From positions 124,001-188,000 of the forward strand of contig CCRI01000002.1 of the NCBI GenBank assembly GCA_000985875.1: a stretch of DNA of 64,000 nt. Direction: 5' to 3'. The notes below the pieces were generated by a model that saw only the letters and a list, made by a program, of their open reading frames with translations, was not told the origin of the DNA and did no database searches. Positions 9,235-19,130 of this stretch are shown in pieces. The position numbers and the translations under genes were made by a program. This DNA is from Neorhizobium galegae bv. officinalis (GTDB taxonomy: Bacteria; Pseudomonadota; Alphaproteobacteria; Rhizobiales; Rhizobiaceae). Every line of letters starts with the position of its first letter. Position 1 is the first letter of the stretch.

Positions 9235-10040
9235 GCCCCCTTCTCGCAATCGACGGCCTGTCGGTGCATGCCGGCGGCCAGGCGCTTGTCTCGGACGTGT
9301 CCTTCTCGGTCGCGCCGGGGGAACGACTTGGGTTGATCGGCGAATCCGGTTCCGGAAAGTCGCTGACGGCGCTGGCCGCGATCGGCTTGCTCGCGGACGG
9401 GCTCAGTGCCAGCGGTTCGGTATTGCTGGACGGCCGCCAAGTCGTTGGTGCCCGCGACCGGGATCTCGTGGCCCTGCGGGGCACGACGGCTGCCGTCATC
9501 TTCCAGGAACCGCTGACCGCCCTCGATCCGCTGATGAAGATCGGGCGCCAGGTCGCCGAACCCGTCCGTCGCCGCGCCAGGCGGGACGGCCGGCCAGCCG
9601 ACGAAAAGAGCGTCATGCGCGAGGTGATGGACCTTCTCGACCAGGTCGCCCTGCCCCAGCCGGACCGGATCGCGAAGTCCTGGCCGCATGAGATTTCCGG
9701 TGGCCAGCGCCAGCGCGCGGCGATTGCCATGGCGCTCGCCTGCCGTCCGAAACTGCTGATAGCCGACGAGCCGACCACGGCGCTCGACGTCACCACCCAG
9801 GCGGAAATTCTTAAACTGTTGGGCCAGTTGGTCCGCGAGCGCAACATGGCGCTGCTGTTCATCAGCCACGACCTGCCTGTCGTTGCAAGCGCCGCCGACC
9901 GGGTCGTGGTGCTGCGGCATGGCCGGATCGTCGAACAGGGGCCGGTGGCCAAAGTGTTCCGCGAGCCCGCGCACGATTATACGCAGAGCCTGGTCGCGGC
10001 CGCGCGCTCCTTCGATGATGCGCTGGAGATCGCGCCATGA
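9231..10040 (+). CDS. Peptide-type ABC ATPase, DppD-like
   Basis: The 269-aa nucleotide-binding subunit has Walker [11 protein letters not shown] near residue 40, signature [15 protein letters not shown] and Walker [13 protein letters not shown]. The start is GTG inside a 4-base overlap with the DppC-like gene. DppD proteins usually have a longer C-terminal extension with cysteines; here the protein ends soon after the QSLVAAA segment, so it is a short version. It powers the transporter from the cytoplasmic side. Confidence 0.9.
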   Translation: MSPLLAIDGLSVHAGGQALVSDVSFSVAPGERLGLIGESGSGKSLTALAAIGLLADGLSASGSVLLDGRQVVGARDRDLVALRGTTAAVIFQEPLTALDPLMKIGRQVAEPVRRRARRDGRPADEKSVMREVMDLLDQVALPQPDRIAKSWPHEISGGQRQRAAIAMALACRPKLLIADEPTTALDVTTQAEILKLLGQLVRERNMALLFISHDLPVVASAADRVVVLRHGRIVEQGPVAKVFREPAHDYTQSLVAAARSFDDALEIAP

Positions 10041-10783
10041 GCCTGATCGATGTCCGAGACGTCTCCTTCAGCTACAGCCGCAGCCAGAAGACCCTCGACG
10101 GCGTCAGCCTGACGCTGAAGCAGGGCGCCAATCTCGGCATCGTCGGCGAATCCGGCTCCGGCAAGACCACGCTTTTGCGCCTGCTTCTCGGCCTCAACCG
10201 TCCTTCACAGGGCTCGATCACCGTCAACGATACGCCGCTCGATCCCGGCAATCGCGCGTTCATGCGCGGCTTTCGGCGCACCGTCCAGGCGGTATTCCAG
10301 GACCCCTATTCCTCGCTCGATCCGCGCCAGAGCGTCTTCGACATCATCGCCGAACCGCTGCGCTCACTGAAGATAGCGGGCGACACCAGGGCCGCTGTCG
10401 CCGCCGCGCTCGCCTCGGTCGGGCTGCCGGCCGATGCGGCGGAGCGTTATCCGCACGAATTCTCGGGTGGCCAGCGGCAGCGCATCGCGATTGCCCGGGC
10501 GATCGTCTCGCGGCCGGACGTGGTACTCGCCGACGAGGTTGTGAGCGCGCTCGATCTCTCGACCCGCATCCGCATCGTCGAGCTTCTGAAGCAATTGTCG
10601 CAGACGGTGACCCTGGTGCTCGTCTCCCACGATATTGGCCTCGTCGCCTCGCTCTGCGAGGAAACCATCATTCTCGAACGCGGCAGGATCGTCGAGAGCG
10701 GCAAGACCCGCGATATCCTTGCCGTTCCAAGCCATGCCTATACGCAGAAACTCTTGGCCAGCATTCCCCGCATGCCGGCCTGA
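10037..10783 (+). CDS. Peptide-type ABC ATPase, DppF-like
   Basis: This 248-aa second ATPase has Walker [13 protein letters not shown], signature [15 protein letters not shown] and Walker [13 protein letters not shown]. It has the DppF-type segment [13 protein letters not shown]. It overlaps the DppD-like gene by 4 bases and presumably pairs with it. It ends 30 bases before a nitroreductase gene that appears to belong to the same transcript. Confidence 0.9.
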   Translation: MSLIDVRDVSFSYSRSQKTLDGVSLTLKQGANLGIVGESGSGKTTLLRLLLGLNRPSQGSITVNDTPLDPGNRAFMRGFRRTVQAVFQDPYSSLDPRQSVFDIIAEPLRSLKIAGDTRAAVAAALASVGLPADAAERYPHEFSGGQRQRIAIARAIVSRPDVVLADEVVSALDLSTRIRIVELLKQLSQTVTLVLVSHDIGLVASLCEETIILERGRIVESGKTRDILAVPSHAYTQKLLASIPRMPA

Positions 10784-10813
10784 TGCCTCTCTCATATTCA
10801 AAGGAGTTCTTCG

Positions 10814-11668
10814 ATGTCCGTTTCCCGCTTCGCCTCCGCCCCTGAGACTTCACCGAACCCGGTCGATCTGGTGCGCCGGCGCTACGGATCGGACCAGCCG
10901 GTCGCGACGGCGGAGTGGAATGCCGCGCTCGACACCATCCTCTCGCACCGTTCCGTCCGCACCTACCTGCCGAAACCAGTGCCGGAAAGCGTGCTGCAGC
11001 TGATCGTCGCGGCCGCCCAATCGGCGCCGACCTCCTCCAGCCTGCAGGCCTGGAGTGTGGTGGCGGTCGAGGACCAGGAGCGGCGGGCGAAACTCGCCGA
11101 ACTCGCCTCCCCCAATCCGCAGATCATCTCCGCGCCACTGTTCCTGGTCTGGATCGCAGATCTCTCACGGCTCCGGAAAATCACTGCCCAGAACGGCAAG
11201 ACGGGTGAAGGCCTCGATTATCTCGAAAGCTTCCTGCTGGCGACGATCGACGCGTCGCTGGCCGCCCAGAATGCGCTGGTCGCGCTGGAATCGCTCGGCC
11301 TCGGCACCTGCTATATCGGCGGTATTCGCAACCATCCGGCCGAAGTGAGCGAACTGCTCGGCCTGCCGCCGGAGGCCCTGGCGGTGTTCGGGATGACGGT
11401 CGGATATCCCGACCCGGCGGTCGAGACTGAGGTCAAGCCTCGCCTGCCGCAATCCGTCGTGCTTCATCGCGAACAATATCAGGCAGCACCGCCGGAAGCG
11501 GATCTCGCCACATACGATGACACGATGCGGTCTTTTCAGACCGGCCAGGGCATGGCGGTGCGGGGCTGGACCAGCGTCGTCGCCAGCCGCATTGCCGACG
11601 CACCGGCTTTGAAAGGCCGGCACGTGCTGCTCGACGTCGTGCGCCGCATGGGCTTCAAGGTAAAATAG
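10814..11668 (+). CDS. NADPH-dependent nitroreductase-family flavoprotein (NfsA-like)
   Basis: The 284-aa product matches the NfsA/FRP branch: SHRSVRTYLPKPVPESVLQL near residue 45, AAQSAPTSSSLQAWSVV for FMN contacts, and GLGTCYIGGIRN later. Such enzymes carry FMN and reduce nitro groups, quinones or free flavin. AAAGGAG lies 7 bases before the ATG. As the last gene of the peptide ABC operon, it could supply reduced flavin to the LLM and SfnB-like monooxygenases at 880-3686. That partnership is inference only. Confidence 0.87.
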   Translation: MSVSRFASAPETSPNPVDLVRRRYGSDQPVATAEWNAALDTILSHRSVRTYLPKPVPESVLQLIVAAAQSAPTSSSLQAWSVVAVEDQERRAKLAELASPNPQIISAPLFLVWIADLSRLRKITAQNGKTGEGLDYLESFLLATIDASLAAQNALVALESLGLGTCYIGGIRNHPAEVSELLGLPPEALAVFGMTVGYPDPAVETEVKPRLPQSVVLHREQYQAAPPEADLATYDDTMRSFQTGQGMAVRGWTSVVASRIADAPALKGRHVLLDVVRRMGFKVK

Positions 11669-11684
11669 CGGTCCGAGACAGGCC

Positions 11685-12755
11685 TCAATCCGCGATCGGC
11701 ACGATCTGGGCCGGGTCGATCTGCAGCCAAGCCGGGGCGCCGACCTGGAAAACATCCGCCGGCGGCGCTGCGACACGAAACTGCAGGCCGCTGTCCTTGG
11801 ACTGGAAGACATAGTCCCAGGTCTCCCCAAGGAAGGCGGATTGCTGGACCGAGCCCTGCAGGTTGATGGCCTTATCGCGAGGGGCCTCGGTCGCCGAAAG
11901 CTTCATCGCCTGTGGCCGGATCGATACCGTGATCGGCCCGCCGCCCGTCACCTCCTCGCCGATCATCGCAACCGGCACGCTGAAGCCTGCAAAGTCGATC
12001 ATGTGGTTGCCGCAATTGCCGGAAAGGAAATTCGTGCGGCCGATGAAGCTCGCCACGAACCGCGTCTTCGGGCGGCTGTATAGAGCATAAGGCGTGTCGA
12101 TCTGTTCGAGATGGCCGTTGTTCATCACGGCGATGCGGTCGGAGGTCACCATAGCCTCGCCCTGGTCGTGGGTGACGTAGACGGAGGTGATCTTGAACTC
12201 GTCATGCATGCGCTTGATCTCGAAGCGCATTTCCTCGCGCAGGTTTGCGTCGAGGTTCGAGAGTGGTTCGTCGAGCAGAAGCACCGCCGGGCGGATGACG
12301 ACGGCGCGGGCGAGCGCCACGCGCTGCTGCTGGCCGCCGGAAAGCTCGGCCGGATAACGGTCGGCGAGATGGCTCATCCGCACGGTTTCCAGCACCGCAC
12401 CGACGCGTTTTTTGACCTCGTCGGAGGGCAGCTTGCGCAGGTTGAGGCCGAAGGCGACGTTCTGCGAAACCGTCATGTTGGGCCAGATCGCATAGGACTG
12501 GAAGATCATCGACATGCCGCGCTTTTCCGGCGGCACCGAGCCCGAGGGTGCGGACAATATCTTGCCGTCGAGCTCGATCGAGCCGGAGGTCGGGTCGATG
12601 AAGCCGGCGATCATCCGAAGCGTTGTCGTCTTGCCGCAGCCGGAGGGGCCGAGCAGTGAGACGAATTCGCCGGGCTTGATATGCAGGTCGAAATCGAGCA
12701 CCGCATCCACGGCGCCGAAACGGCGACCGAGTTTCCTGAGGACAAGTCCGTCCAT
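11685..12755 (-). CDS. Ferric/phosphonate/putrescine-type ABC ATPase
   Basis: The 356-aa product has Walker A GPSGCGKTTTLRM, the Q-loop FQSYAIWPNMTV, signature [15 protein letters not shown], Walker B LLLDEPLSNLDANLR and a C-terminal TOBE region from about residue 240. This architecture belongs to the Fe(III), 2-aminoethylphosphonate and polyamine importers. GAGGAGA precedes the ATG. The start overlaps the permease stop as TAATG, so the two are translationally coupled. Confidence 0.9.
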   Translation of the reverse strand: MDGLVLRKLGRRFGAVDAVLDFDLHIKPGEFVSLLGPSGCGKTTTLRMIAGFIDPTSGSIELDGKILSAPSGSVPPEKRGMSMIFQSYAIWPNMTVSQNVAFGLNLRKLPSDEVKKRVGAVLETVRMSHLADRYPAELSGGQQQRVALARAVVIRPAVLLLDEPLSNLDANLREEMRFEIKRMHDEFKITSVYVTHDQGEAMVTSDRIAVMNNGHLEQIDTPYALYSRPKTRFVASFIGRTNFLSGNCGNHMIDFAGFSVPVAMIGEEVTGGGPITVSIRPQAMKLSATEAPRDKAINLQGSVQQSAFLGETWDYVFQSKDSGLQFRVAAPPADVFQVGAPAWLQIDPAQIVPIAD

Positions 12756-14503
12756 TAGCTTCTCCTCAACATGAAGTCGCGTCCGAGATAACGCATCCCG
12801 ATGGCGACGACTGCGACAATGATGATCAACAACAAAGAGCCCAGCGCCGCGAGCTTTTCGAGCTCGCCTTCCTCGCTGAGATCGAGCAACACAACGGAAA
12901 CGACGCGCGTGGTGGGGCCGACCAGGAAGATGGCGGTCGAGAGTTCCTGTGCCGCCGGCACGAAGATCAGCAGCCAGCCACCGGCCAGTGTCCGCTTCAG
13001 GAGCGGCCCGACTACATGGCGGAGCGCCGTCACCCGTCCGCCGCCGAGGATGCGCACCGCCTCCTCCATTTCCGGATGGATGCTGCGCACGCCGGCCGAA
13101 CTGGTGGTGAAGGCGATCGGCAGGAAGCGGGTGATAAAGGCAAGCGCCATGATCGTATAGGTGCCGTAAAGCGCGATCGGCGGCAGGGCGTAAGCCGCAT
13201 AAAAGCCGATCGCGAGCACGATGCCGGGCACGACATAGGGCGAGACCGCCAGGAAGGCGAGCAGGCCCGAGAACGGGATCAGCCTGCGCTGCACTATATA
13301 GGCGATGAACAGCGCCAGGGTGATCGCCACCGTCGCCGCCACAATGCCGAGGCCGATACTGCCGATCAGTGCCTTCTGCGAGCTGGAATGCTCGAAGAGC
13401 ACGTAGTGGAAATTGGAAAGCGTCAGGTTGCTGAACGAAAAGCCTGTGGTCCAGGAGTCGGAAAAGGCAGCAAGAAGCAACACGAATAGCGGCATCAGCA
13501 CCGACAGCGCCACGACGCAGAAGCAATAGGCAAACAGCACCCAGCGCCAACGGCCGAGCTTGACGATGCGCCGCTCGCCGCCCTTGCCGCTGACCGAGAC
13601 ATAACCCTTGCGGCGCAGGATCAGTTTCTGCAGCCCGAGCATCGCGGCGGTGATCAGCAGCAGCGGGATCGAATAGGCGGCCGCCACCTGGATTCGCAGC
13701 GGGAACGAGAAGAATTCGGTGAGCTGGATGACCACGACAGGATAGCGCGCCGGGATCGAGATCAGCGCCGGCACGCCGTAGAGCGCGATCGCACCGAGGA
13801 AGGAGAGGAGTGCGGCACCGATGATCGCCGGCATGACGAGGGGGAACGTCACCTTCATCGCCGTCTTGAACGGCCCGGCGCCGAGGATATTGGCAGCATC
13901 CTCCATCTCGGAATTGATCATCTCGAAGGCCGAGCTTACCAACACGAAGACGAGGAAAAAGCCGCCGATCGCGGTGACCAGCACCATCCCGCCGAAGGAG
14001 AAGATGTTGACCAGCGGCTCGGTGGAACCGGAAAGGCTGTGCCAGACGCGGTTGATCCAGCCGGTATTGGGTCCGGCGAGCAGGATCCATCCGACGCCGG
14101 CGAGATAGGGTGGCATGATGAAGGCACCGAACACGCTGTAGCGCACGAAATTGCGGCCCGGCATATCGGTGCGGGTGCAGGCCCAGGCGAGCGGCACGCC
14201 GAAAGCCAGTTTCAGCACGACGACGACGGCGCCCATCTTCAGCGTGTTGGTGAGCGCCGTGATGTGCCGTTCCTTGCCATAAGCCTCGACATAGTTCTGA
14301 AGTGTCCAGCCGCCCGTCTTGGCGTCGGTGAAACTGGAGACGACGAGCGTCCACATCGGCGCGACGATCAATACGACCAGGATGCCCGCCAGGAACACCC
14401 AGAGCAGATTGGCCGGCTGCAGGCGCTGGTGCCAGGGCACGCGCGCCTTTACCGGCTGGTCTTGCGACCAGGTGGTGGCTGCGGGATGGGAAACACTCGT
14501 CAT
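12755..14503 (-). CDS. Double-domain ABC permease, FbpB/PhnV-like
   Basis: The 582-aa inner-membrane protein holds two permease domains in one chain, with about twelve spans. The two ATPase-contact loops are EMEDAANILGAGPFKTAMKV and EMEEAVRILGGGRVTALRHV, each in the middle of its half. Fused permeases of this kind serve ferric or phosphonate-type importers. The open frame extends further upstream, but ATGACGAGTGTTTCC at 14503 is the first start with a plausible short cytoplasmic N-terminus. Its stop overlaps the ATPase start. Confidence 0.88.
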   Translation of the reverse strand: MTSVSHPAATTWSQDQPVKARVPWHQRLQPANLLWVFLAGILVVLIVAPMWTLVVSSFTDAKTGGWTLQNYVEAYGKERHITALTNTLKMGAVVVVLKLAFGVPLAWACTRTDMPGRNFVRYSVFGAFIMPPYLAGVGWILLAGPNTGWINRVWHSLSGSTEPLVNIFSFGGMVLVTAIGGFFLVFVLVSSAFEMINSEMEDAANILGAGPFKTAMKVTFPLVMPAIIGAALLSFLGAIALYGVPALISIPARYPVVVIQLTEFFSFPLRIQVAAAYSIPLLLITAAMLGLQKLILRRKGYVSVSGKGGERRIVKLGRWRWVLFAYCFCVVALSVLMPLFVLLLAAFSDSWTTGFSFSNLTLSNFHYVLFEHSSSQKALIGSIGLGIVAATVAITLALFIAYIVQRRLIPFSGLLAFLAVSPYVVPGIVLAIGFYAAYALPPIALYGTYTIMALAFITRFLPIAFTTSSAGVRSIHPEMEEAVRILGGGRVTALRHVVGPLLKRTLAGGWLLIFVPAAQELSTAIFLVGPTTRVVSVVLLDLSEEGELEKLAALGSLLLIIIVAVVAIGMRYLGRDFMLRRS

Positions 14504-14600
14504 GATCGGCGCTCGCTTTGTCACTGGAGACGTCGGAAACAGGGCATGCCAGCCGGCGTGGTGGCCGGAGGCCAGCAGATGCCGGCCGCCGGGTTGCGGT

Positions 14601-15650
14601 TCAGATTCCGAACGTGTCGCGGAATTTTTCCTGGACCTCGGGCAGCTTCTTGATGCCGTCGGCCGTCGCGATCGACTTCGTCTTGTAGCTGTCGAGCGGA
14701 CGCATGCCCGGTGCAAGCGGCACGCCGGCTCGCAGCGGGTAGCGGTAATCCTTGGCAAAATACTCGGCAATTTCCTGCCCGAGCAGGAAGTTCTCGAACA
14801 GCCGCGCGGCATTCGGATGCGGCGCGTCCTTCATGATCGCGGTTGCCGAAGGCGGCAGCAGGGCGCCGTCAGCCGGATAGATGACGCCGATCGGCACTTT
14901 CTTCAGGATCGAGTCCGACAGGATCAGCGGCAGCGGCGCCAGCGCCACCTTGCGTTCACCTGAGGCGACAAGGTTATGCCCGTCGGCCACCGAACGGCCG
15001 ATCTGCGGCTTGTTCTTCTCGATATTCTTGAAGAAGTCCCAGCCGTAGAGGTCGTTCATCAGGATCGTCCAGAGCCCGATGCTGCCTGAGAAGCTCGGGT
15101 GGCCGATAGCCACCTGGCCTTTCCACTTCGGATCGGCAAGATCGGTCCAGTTCTTCGGCGCTTCCGCCTCCGTTACCAGCTTGGTGTTGTAGGCAATCAC
15201 AAGCGGTGAGACGCCCGACGTGATCCAGTAATTTTCCTTGTCGGCCAGGCCGCGAAGCTCCGGCACCATGTCCTTGAGGTTTTCCGGTGCGAACTGGGCA
15301 AGCGCACCCTGTTCTTTGAGCTGCAGCATCTGACCGTCGTCATTGGTCGACATCAGGTCGCCCTGGACGGCCTTGGCCTGCAATTCCTGGACGAGGCGCT
15401 GGAAGATGACCTGGCCGGAGGCACGCACGACGTTGCAGCCGACGCCGGCATATTTCGCCTTGAACAGACCGCACATGCCGTCGGCGAACTCGGTGGTCGT
15501 CTGGGAGACGTACCAGGTGACAGAACCTTCCTTCTTGGCGGCGTCGTAGAGCTGCTTTTCGCTGGCCGTCATATCGGCCGCGCCGGCAAGACCGGCCGCC
15601 AGCAAGAATGCCGGAACCAGGCCGGCCATATAGGTAATGGCATGCTTCAT
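14601..15650 (-). CDS. ABC substrate-binding protein, ferric/phosphonate (AfuA/FbpA) type
   Basis: The 349-aa product has a signal peptide (hydrophobic AGLVPAFLLAAGLAGAADM) and a mature region with the family-1 extracellular solute-binding landmarks: LYDAAKKEGSVTWYVSQTT, FQRLVQELQAKAVQGDLMST and GVIYPADGALLPPSATAIM. GGAGGAGA sits 4 bases before the ATG. Although such proteins bind Fe3+ in pathogens, many homologues bind phosphonates, polyamines or small acids. The malonate and redox neighbours upstream do not settle the ligand. Confidence 0.88.
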   Translation of the reverse strand: MKHAITYMAGLVPAFLLAAGLAGAADMTASEKQLYDAAKKEGSVTWYVSQTTTEFADGMCGLFKAKYAGVGCNVVRASGQVIFQRLVQELQAKAVQGDLMSTNDDGQMLQLKEQGALAQFAPENLKDMVPELRGLADKENYWITSGVSPLVIAYNTKLVTEAEAPKNWTDLADPKWKGQVAIGHPSFSGSIGLWTILMNDLYGWDFFKNIEKNKPQIGRSVADGHNLVASGERKVALAPLPLILSDSILKKVPIGVIYPADGALLPPSATAIMKDAPHPNAARLFENFLLGQEIAEYFAKDYRYPLRAGVPLAPGMRPLDSYKTKSIATADGIKKLPEVQEKFRDTFGI

Positions 15651-15762
15651 GATCTCTCCTCCATTTGATCCGGCCCATTGCCGGCGATAAGCTCGACCCT
15701 CCCGAGCTTAAAAATTCATGCGTAGGTCCCGTCCTGCTCGATCCCGATGGGGATGCTCCTCA

Positions 15763-16452
15763 TCATTCGCCGGGGATCAACTGGCGTTCCACCGGGCGCA
15801 TCAACGCCAGGAAGTCGCTGAAATATTCGCCCTGGATGACCACGTGGTTGCGCATCGCATCGCGGGCACGGGCGTCGTCGCGAGCACGGATCGCCGCGAG
15901 CACCTCCTCGTGCTCCGACAGCGAACTGTTGACGCGCCCGGGCACCCGCAATTGCAGGCGCCGATAGGGCTTCAGCCGCCGCTGCAGCGCATGGGCGTTC
16001 TCGGCGAGGAAGCCGTTGCCACTCGCCTCGTAGATCAGGCGGTGGAATTGCGCATTGGCGTAATAATAATCGTCCGAATTGCCGGCCTGCTGGGCCGTGG
16101 CGCAGGCGGCCTGCGCCTCTTCGAGCAGCTTCAGCTGTTCCGGGCGGATGCGGCGGGCGGCAAGCCGGGCACACATGGCCTCGAGCTCGCCCATCACCTC
16201 GAACATCTCGACCAGTTCGGTGATCGACAGCTGGGTGACGAAAGCGCCGCGATTGGGCACCATCTTGACGAGGCCCATGGTGCTGAGCTGGATCAGCGCC
16301 TCGCGTACCGGCGTGCGGGAGACCTGGTGTCGGGCCGCAAGCCCCGCCTCGTCGAGCCGGTCGCCGGGAGAATAAAAACCCGTGACGATATCCTGCTCGA
16401 TCGCATCGCGAACGCTCGGTTTGCCCTGCTTGCCTTTGATCTGCACGTTCAT
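15763..16452 (-). CDS. GntR-family regulator with FCD domain, possible MatR
   Basis: The 229-aa product has a GntR winged helix (RDAIEQDIVTGFYSPGDRLD, then LAARHQVSRTPVREALIQL) and an FCD effector domain with metal-binding histidines in QFHRLIYEA, LSEHEEVLAAI and RNHVVIQGEY. FCD regulators sense small organic acids. It starts 4 bases after the stop of the thioredoxin-reductase-like gene, with AGGATAGG upstream of the ATG at 16452; ten earlier in-frame codons were left out. As I recall, MatR of Rhizobium trifolii is of this family and binds a TTGTATAC-containing site. Similar boxes occur at 19131-19160 and 22114-22144. Confidence 0.88.
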   Translation of the reverse strand: MNVQIKGKQGKPSVRDAIEQDIVTGFYSPGDRLDEAGLAARHQVSRTPVREALIQLSTMGLVKMVPNRGAFVTQLSITELVEMFEVMGELEAMCARLAARRIRPEQLKLLEEAQAACATAQQAGNSDDYYYANAQFHRLIYEASGNGFLAENAHALQRRLKPYRRLQLRVPGRVNSSLSEHEEVLAAIRARDDARARDAMRNHVVIQGEYFSDFLALMRPVERQLIPGE

Positions 16453-16456
16453 GGGC

Positions 16457-17431
16457 CTATCCTGCCGGTGCGACCACCGCAAAACGCGGTTCCGCCTGTT
16501 GGGTATTTCCCTGACGCTCCGCCAGATGGCGCACCGCGCAGATCGCGGCCGTCACGCCGTCGCCGGCGGAGGCCGCCAGATGTGCGACCGAGCGGGCACG
16601 GATGTCTCCGGCCGCGAAAATGCCCGGCATCGAGGTCTGCATGTCGAGATCGACAACGATCCGGCCATCGGCCGCAAGCGTCACGGTATCGCCGAGGAAA
16701 GACGTATTGGGTTCGAGCCCGACATACACGAAGACGCCGTGGCAGGGGATTTCGCTCTCCGCGCCGGTCGAAAGATCGCGGACGGTTATGGCGCTGACGC
16801 CGCCTTCGCCGCTGATGGCGATGGCGATTGTATTCAGCTTGATTTCGATGTGGGAGGCTTCCCGCGCTTTCGTCTGCAGCGCGGCGGAAGCGGTGAGATG
16901 GAAACCGCGATGAATAACGGTGATGCGGGCGGCATGGGGAACGAGCGCCAAGGCCTCATCCAGTGCCGAGTCCCCGCCGCCGATGATGCACACGTCCTTG
17001 CCGCGCATCAGCGGTCCGTCGCAGGAGGCGCAATGGGACACGCCGCGGCCTTCGAATTCCGCCTCGCCCGGTATTCCGAGCGTGCGCTTGGCCGAGCCGG
17101 CGGCGATGACCACCGCGCCCGCGGTCAGATCGAGATCGGCGCCGGCAACGCGGAAACCGGTATCCGTCTTCGAAATTGTCTCGATCGTATCGAGCGCGAA
17201 TTCGACGCCGGCCTCGTCCGCCTGCATCTGCAGCATCGGGCCAAGTTCGAAACCGGACATGCCTTCGGCTGGCCCTGGAAAATTGTCGATGCGGTCGACA
17301 TTGATCACCTGGCCGCCGGCCCCCAGCATGTCGATGATCATCGTGCGTGCGCCGTGGCGGGCGGCGGCGATGGCGGCGTTCAGCCCCCCCACGCCTGCGC
17401 CGATGACCGCGATGTCGTAGTCATTCGCCAT
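16457..17431 (-). CDS. Thioredoxin-reductase-like FAD/NAD(P) oxidoreductase
   Basis: The 324-aa product has the FAD motif GAGVGG near residue 11, the redox pair C134-A-S-C137 followed by DGP, the NAD(P)H motif GGGDSALDEA near 152, and the FAD-closing segment GIFAAGDIRARS. Length and order match low-molecular-weight thioredoxin reductases. It starts 2 bases after the stop of the CxxC protein at 17434, so the two are translationally coupled. The obvious inference is that this flavoenzyme reduces that neighbour. Twenty earlier in-frame codons overlap the upstream gene and were not used. Confidence 0.9.
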   Translation of the reverse strand: MANDYDIAVIGAGVGGLNAAIAAARHGARTMIIDMLGAGGQVINVDRIDNFPGPAEGMSGFELGPMLQMQADEAGVEFALDTIETISKTDTGFRVAGADLDLTAGAVVIAAGSAKRTLGIPGEAEFEGRGVSHCASCDGPLMRGKDVCIIGGGDSALDEALALVPHAARITVIHRGFHLTASAALQTKAREASHIEIKLNTIAIAISGEGGVSAITVRDLSTGAESEIPCHGVFVYVGLEPNTSFLGDTVTLAADGRIVVDLDMQTSMPGIFAAGDIRARSVAHLAASAGDGVTAAICAVRHLAERQGNTQQAEPRFAVVAPAG

Positions 17432-17433
17432 CG

Positions 17434-19101
17434 TCAGCGCCAATCGTCGATGGAAACGGTCGTGCGGTAATGCGCGCCGTAGATCTGCCAATAGCCGTTG
17501 GATTCGCCGCCGACGACCACGACATTGATGTCCTGCGGGCGGAAAATGTGGATGAGTTCGTCCTTACCGGGCTTCAGCTTGCCCGCCATCGGCTCCTCGC
17601 CGAACGTGGCGCGCGGATAGATATAATTCTGGACGAGTTGCAGATCCCAGTAACGCCCCGCCGGCATCTGCGCCGTCACGTAGATGAAGTTCAAGAGGTC
17701 CTGCTTGTTCACGAAACCACCGCGATCGATGAACTGCCTGGCGCAGATCGGGTCGAGCACCAGCGTCGGCGCCGTGATCGCATCGGTGCCGAGCAGCATG
17801 TCGCGCACATGCTCGCGCCAGTATTCCTTGCGCAGGCCGAGGCTGAAGGTCGTGGAACGGCAGCCGTGGAAGATGCTGACCGTGCTCGTCCTGGCGTCGA
17901 AGCCCTTCTGCACATGCAGCGGCTCCCACGGACTGCGCTCCTCGTTTTCCGCGAAGGTGAGATTGTTGTAGGTGTAGTTGTTGCCGAGCGAACCCATGAA
18001 GGTCTCGCCCACAACCGAGCCACCCTGCAGGTTCTGCGACAGCAGCCCGAAGGCGCGGCCGATCGTGGCATTGGCATGGCTATAAGGCCCGAGTGCGCCG
18101 ACGCCGCAGTTCATGCCGATTTCGTTGCGGACAGGTCCGTTGACGACGGCCATCGCCGCAGCCGACGAGGAGGTCGATCCGCGCGCTGAGACCTGGGCCG
18201 CTGCCAGCGCCAGGATCACCGGGAAATATTCGGGCGATGCACCGGCCATGACGGCATTCACGGCGACCTTTTCGACCGTGTATTCCCAAAGGCCGCGATT
18301 GGTGGTCGGCTGCATATGGCCGACAACCTCGTCCGGCTTTCGACTTGTCCCGGCCAGCATGTCGGCGACGCGGGCGTCGGTCGGCAGGATGATCGGCAGC
18401 TTGTCGGTCCAGTTGTTGCGCAGGAAAGCGGCCTGGAGATTGTCCTCCGTATCCGGCTCAATGAGGCGCGGGGTGCTGCGCTCGAACCGCGTATCCTCGG
18501 CGCTTGCCGAAAGGCCGACGGTCAGGGCCTCGATGATCTCCTTCATTACCGGCTTGCCGCTGATCGGATCGGTGCCTTCCACATAGGCGCGCAGCTCTTG
18601 CGGCGTCTTGCCCATGACCGGCTGCGGCACGAAGACCAGCGGCTGCTGCGAAAGCCCGCCCATCTTGGCCACCGAGCGGACCACCTTGTCGAATTTTTCG
18701 GTATGGATCGCCGCGGTCGGCACGCCGTATTTGGTTTCGAGCGTGATCGCGTGGGTGGTGACGGCCGGCGCGCAGGTGCTGCAATGGCCGACGCCGATGA
18801 TCGCGGCATGGCCGTTCGCCTTGATCTCTTCCCAGAGGGTCGGATCGTCCTTGGAATAGGTGTTCGCCATCTGGCGTATCCGCACCTCGACCGACGGCAT
18901 GTTGCGTACAAACCAGGCCTCGACCTCCTTCAGGAGCTCGACGGAATCGTCAAAGCGGCTGTCGACGAGATAGATGACCTTACCGTCGAGGCTGGCGGGC
19001 CGATCGGCCGGCTGCTTGCGGCTGACCTTCGGCGGATAACCCATCGGGTTGTGGACAGTGACGAGCGGCTGAGCGCTCTCCGGCTTTCCCTGCTGCAACA
19101 T
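17434..19101 (-). CDS. Large CxxC redox protein, UGSC-like family
   Basis: The 555-aa product has an N-terminal alpha/beta domain (about 38-165) with a redox-type motif G-H-C107-S-T-C110-A-P, read with ordinary TGC codons. This resembles the [U/C]GSC motif of UGSC-family (seleno)proteins. A second domain of about 350 residues carries WTDKLPIILPTDARVADML and VEKVAVNAVMAGASPEYFPV, and further cysteines in GMNCGVG, FHGCRS and DPICARQF. No signal peptide is seen. GGGAGG lies 7 bases before the ATG at 19101; the longer frame from 19170 lacks an SD. No biochemical function is known to me. The coupled reductase downstream suggests a thiol-based catalytic cycle. Confidence 0.8.
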   Translation of the reverse strand: MLQQGKPESAQPLVTVHNPMGYPPKVSRKQPADRPASLDGKVIYLVDSRFDDSVELLKEVEAWFVRNMPSVEVRIRQMANTYSKDDPTLWEEIKANGHAAIIGVGHCSTCAPAVTTHAITLETKYGVPTAAIHTEKFDKVVRSVAKMGGLSQQPLVFVPQPVMGKTPQELRAYVEGTDPISGKPVMKEIIEALTVGLSASAEDTRFERSTPRLIEPDTEDNLQAAFLRNNWTDKLPIILPTDARVADMLAGTSRKPDEVVGHMQPTTNRGLWEYTVEKVAVNAVMAGASPEYFPVILALAAAQVSARGSTSSSAAAMAVVNGPVRNEIGMNCGVGALGPYSHANATIGRAFGLLSQNLQGGSVVGETFMGSLGNNYTYNNLTFAENEERSPWEPLHVQKGFDARTSTVSIFHGCRSTTFSLGLRKEYWREHVRDMLLGTDAITAPTLVLDPICARQFIDRGGFVNKQDLLNFIYVTAQMPAGRYWDLQLVQNYIYPRATFGEEPMAGKLKPGKDELIHIFRPQDINVVVVGGESNGYWQIYGAHYRTTVSIDDWR

Positions 19102-19130
19102 CCCATTTCCTCCCGAAATGATCCGTGCTG

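Noticed and set aside
11685..14354. 889-codon frame on the minus strand
   Set aside because: Its upstream half is the wrong frame of the permease gene. Only the part from 12755 encodes an ATPase.
17434..19101. Selenocysteine at the redox motif of the UGSC-like protein
   Set aside because: Both motif cysteines are TGC codons. There is no in-frame TGA in the gene, so no selenocysteine is needed.
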